From Stenotrophomonas rhizophila (GTDB lineage Bacteria; Pseudomonadota; Gammaproteobacteria; Xanthomonadales; Xanthomonadaceae), in assembly GCF_020857975.1 (NCBI RefSeq), contig NZ_JACWUO010000022.1, positions 1 through 61,074 of the forward strand: a stretch of DNA of 61,074 nucleotides. The letters are read 5' to 3'. Of the stretch, positions 58,747-61,074 are shown in pieces (the stretch's first letter is position 1; every line of letters begins with the position of its first letter). The notes under the pieces are model-generated. The model searched no databases and was not told the DNA's origin. It was given only the letters and a program-made list of their open reading frames with translations. A program made the position numbers and the translations under genes.

Positions 58747-60162
58747 GTGTCGGTAGCGCTGGTGTGGTTCCGCCGTGACCTGCGGTTGCAGGACAACCCG
58801 GCCCTGCAGGCCGCCTTGGATGCAGGCCACGTGCCGGTGCCGGTCTACATCCATGCGCCGCAGGAGGAGGGCGACTGGGCCCCGGGCGGTGCGTCCAACA
58901 CCTGGCTGCATCGCTCGCTGGCGGCACTGGACGCCGACCTGCGCGCGCGCGGGTCCAGTCTGGTGCTGCGCCGCGGCGACAGCCAGGCGCAACTGCAGCA
59001 GCTGATCGAGCAGACCGGTGCGGTGGCGGTGTACTGGAACCGCAAGTACGAACCGGCCACGCAGCCGCGCGATGCGAAGATCAAGCGTGAACTGCGCGAG
59101 CAGGGCATCGAGGCCGAGAGCCATAACGGCAGCCTGATGTTCGAGCCATGGGAGGTGGCGACCCAGCAGGGCGGGCCGTACAAGGTGTTCACCCCCTTCT
59201 GGCGCAATGCATTGACCCGGCTGCAGCTGCCGGCATCGGGCCGTGTACCGGAGCGATTCCCCGCGCACGGCGCGGTCAGCGGGACGCTCGAATCATTGGG
59301 ATTGGCGCCGTCGGTCCCGTGGGACCGGCAGTTCTGGGACCACTGGCAACCCGGCGAGGCCGGTGCCCATGAGGCGCTGACGGTCTTCATCGACGGTGCG
59401 CTCAGCGGTTATCGCCAGCAACGCGATCTGCCCGATCGGGTCGGTACCTCGCTGCTGTCGCCGCACCTGCATTTCGGCGAGATCGCGCCGTGGCAGGTCG
59501 TCCGCCGCCTGCAGGGTGAGCGCAGTGCCAGCCGCGACGCCGACATCGACGGCTACATCCGCGAGCTGGGTTGGCGGGAGTTTTCCTATCACCTGCTGCA
59601 TCACTTCCCGCAGACCCCGGACCATAACCTCAACCCGCGCTTCGATCAGTTCCAGTGGGCAAGGCCCGATGCGCAGGCGCTGCGCGCATGGCAGCAGGGC
59701 CGCACCGGCATTCCGATCGTCGATGCCGGCATGCGCGAGCTGTGGGCCACCGGCTATATGCATAACCGCGTGCGCATGATCGTCGCCAGCTACCTGTGCA
59801 AGCACATGCGCCAACACTGGCGGGAAGGCGCGCGCTGGTTCTGGGACACGCTGGTCGATGCCGACCTGGCCAACAACAGCATGGGCTGGCAGTGGGTGGC
59901 CGGCACCGGGGCGGATGCCGCGCCGTACTTCCGGATTTTCAATCCGGTGACCCAGGCGCAGAAGTTCGACCCGCAGGCGCGCTACATCACCCGCTGGGTG
60001 CCGGAGCTGGCGGCACTGCCGCTCAAGGCGCGGTTCGCGCCGTGGCAGCAGCCGCTGCTGCTGGCCGAGTTGGTGCCCACCTATCCGCCCCTGCCGCTGG
60101 TGGATCTGGCCGCCGGTCGCGATGCGGCGCTGGCGGCCTACCGGCAGACCGGCGCGGACTGA
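58747..60162 (+). CDS. phrB: Deoxyribodipyrimidine photolyase Phr
   Basis: A 471-residue class I CPD photolyase. It has the N-terminal antenna-domain start LVWFRRDLRLQDNPAL, GTSLLSPHLHFGEI, the FAD-binding segment ELGWREFSYHLLHHFP, and the C-terminal MHNRVRMIVASYLCKH, WFWDTLVDADLANNSMGWQWVAG motif with the Trp electron-transfer residues. GTG 58747 is the start, with GGGGTGA upstream; there is no ATG in frame near. It is divergent from sodA. Confidence 0.95.
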   Translation: MSVALVWFRRDLRLQDNPALQAALDAGHVPVPVYIHAPQEEGDWAPGGASNTWLHRSLAALDADLRARGSSLVLRRGDSQAQLQQLIEQTGAVAVYWNRKYEPATQPRDAKIKRELREQGIEAESHNGSLMFEPWEVATQQGGPYKVFTPFWRNALTRLQLPASGRVPERFPAHGAVSGTLESLGLAPSVPWDRQFWDHWQPGEAGAHEALTVFIDGALSGYRQQRDLPDRVGTSLLSPHLHFGEIAPWQVVRRLQGERSASRDADIDGYIRELGWREFSYHLLHHFPQTPDHNLNPRFDQFQWARPDAQALRAWQQGRTGIPIVDAGMRELWATGYMHNRVRMIVASYLCKHMRQHWREGARWFWDTLVDADLANNSMGWQWVAGTGADAAPYFRIFNPVTQAQKFDPQARYITRWVPELAALPLKARFAPWQQPLLLAELVPTYPPLPLVDLAAGRDAALAAYRQTGAD

Positions 60163-60297
60163 CCCCGTCCGGTTCCGGGGGCGGAAAGCTGAACAGGGAG
60201 GGCATGGCGGTTGGCGTCGTCATGCCGGCATCGCGTCTGGCTGTTTATGCTCTGGGCGGCCCGCAAGCCGGTACACCGGCAACCTAGGAGAACACCC

Positions 60298-60993
60298 ATG
60301 ATTCGTCCCGCAACCCGTAACGTGGCATTGGCCCTGATGACCGCCGCCGCCTTGTCGGCCTGCGCCACCGGCGGCTCGTACGTGCAGAGCGACCCGTACG
60401 GCAACCCGACCCAGCAGCAGAACAAGACCGGCCGCAATGCGCTGATCGGCACCGCGATCGGCGTGGCCGCCGGCCTGCTCAGCGGCGACAGCGCCACCGA
60501 GCGCCGCCAGCACGCCATGATCGGCGCCGGCATCGGTGCGCTCAGCGGCGCGGCGGTGGGCCAGTACCAGGACCGCCAGGAACGCGCGCTGCGCGAACGT
60601 ACCGCCAACACCGGTATCGACGTCTCCCGCGATGGCGACAACCTGACCCTGAACCTGCCCGATGGCATCACCTTCGACTTCGGCAAGTCCACGCTCAAGC
60701 CGCAGTTCTACGGTTCGCTCAACGGCGTGGCCAGCACCCTGGCCGAGTACAACCAGACCATGATCGAAGTGGTCGGCCATACCGACAGCATCGGCAGCGA
60801 TGCGGTCAACAACCGCCTGTCCAAGGAGCGTGCCGATTCGGTTGCCGCCTATCTGACCGCCCAGGGCGTACAGGGCGCACGCATCGAAACCCTGGGCGCC
60901 GGCAAGGCCTACCCGATCGCCGACAACAGCACCGACGCCGGCCGCGCGCAGAACCGCCGCGTCGAAATCCGGGTGATTCCGTTGCGTCAGTAA
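60298..60993 (+). CDS. yiaD: OmpA-family (YiaD-type) lipoprotein
   Basis: A 231-residue lipoprotein with lipobox LSAC (Cys22) and TGGSYVQ. Two glycine-zipper-like segments (ALIGTAIGVAAGLLSG and AMIGAGIGALSGAAVG) lie at residues 48-85. The C-terminal OmpA domain shows FDFGKSTLKP, VGHTDSIGSDAVNNRLSKERADSVAAYL and the AGRAQNRRVEIRV peptidoglycan-binding motif. It links outer membrane to cell wall. CCTAGGAG lies 8 nt before the ATG. Confidence 0.93.
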   Translation: MIRPATRNVALALMTAAALSACATGGSYVQSDPYGNPTQQQNKTGRNALIGTAIGVAAGLLSGDSATERRQHAMIGAGIGALSGAAVGQYQDRQERALRERTANTGIDVSRDGDNLTLNLPDGITFDFGKSTLKPQFYGSLNGVASTLAEYNQTMIEVVGHTDSIGSDAVNNRLSKERADSVAAYLTAQGVQGARIETLGAGKAYPIADNSTDAGRAQNRRVEIRVIPLRQ

Positions 60994-61016
60994 CGCGCAG
61001 CGTTACTGACGCAACG
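60980..61016. terminator. Perfect 16-bp palindrome across the OmpA-family gene stop
   Basis: CGTTGCGTCAGTAACG and CGTTACTGACGCAACG flank CGCAG. The left arm contains the last 11 coding bases and the TAA stop. No T-run follows it. Confidence 0.7.
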
Positions 61017-61036
61017 CTACGGCCGCAGGCCGAAGC

Positions 61037-61064
61037 AGAATGCCGCCCTTGCAGGCGGCATTCT
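61037..61064 (+). terminator. Second hairpin after the OmpA-family gene
   Basis: AGAATGCCGCC-CTTGCA-GGCGGCATTCT, a perfect 11-bp stem. It is more terminator-like than the hairpin before it, though the T-run is short. Confidence 0.7.
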
Positions 61065-61074
61065 CGTGGGTACC

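Overview
This is high-GC gammaproteobacterial chromosome that looks like Stenotrophomonas, or a close relative in the Xanthomonadaceae. The evidence is many REP-type palindromes with a GTAG foot (the SMAG type described in S. maltophilia), a stand-alone XVIPCD domain protein of the kind used by xanthomonad type IV secretion systems, and a gene order of xanthomonad style. No phage, IS element or CRISPR array was seen. Nearly every gene belongs to a core pathway, so the novelty sits in small genes, intergenic repeats and regulatory sites.

Layout. 1-7.8 kb: tRNA-Arg, then minus-strand genes (hydrolase-thiD, DUF1275 protein, lipoprotein-phoH, prxQ, gcvR-like), then dapA with a BamC-like lipoprotein, and fdxA. 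7.8-10.7 kb: SMP-30 lactonase divergent from a sugar transporter, then tRNA-Glu. 10.8-17.2 kb: pcnB-folK-panB-panC-DUF5076-panD-pgi and the XVIPCD protein. 17.2-22 kb: a RegB/RegA-type redox two-component pair, ispG, a PAP2 phosphatase and a GacA-like regulator. 22-28 kb: the Entner-Doudoroff set zwf-glk-pgl-edd-eda on the minus strand. 28-37.6 kb: an orphan sugar ABC ATPase, ygfZ, an SDHAF4-like gene, sdhCDAB, sdhE, ygfX, lolC/lolD and a lipoprotein. 37.8-45 kb: yggX-mutY, ftsY, a mini flagellar-rod-like protein, htpG, rsmD-coaD and a lipoprotein. 45.4-49.5 kb: ferredoxin-ggt, an MBL hydrolase, a frameshifted psiF and upp. 50-55.8 kb: a translationally coupled TonB receptor, phytase and purple-acid-type phosphatase, followed by an exported pyrophosphatase. 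55.9-61 kb: a trypsin-fold pseudoprotease, sodA-flavin reductase-TPR, a photolyase and an OmpA-family lipoprotein.

How the parts fit. The window covers glucose phosphorylation and Entner-Doudoroff catabolism, pantothenate synthesis, complex II with its assembly factors, outer-membrane lipoprotein handling (lolCD, BamC-like), oxidative defence (prxQ, sodA, yggX, mutY) and organic-phosphate scavenging at the cell surface.

The strongest unusual signals are these. (1) A three-copy family of about 108-nt repeats has 28-nt arms that keep pairing while their sequence changes, and two inner hairpins whose hexaloops all read ANGGAY, the core of the CsrA/RsmA target. (2) A near-perfect SoxR operator lies in a 19-bp-spaced promoter for sodA. 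(3) A trypsin homologue has lost all three catalytic residues but keeps the S1-pocket Asp. (4) The phytate/phosphate operon carries an exported family I pyrophosphatase. (5) A protein consists of little more than a type IV secretion signal domain.
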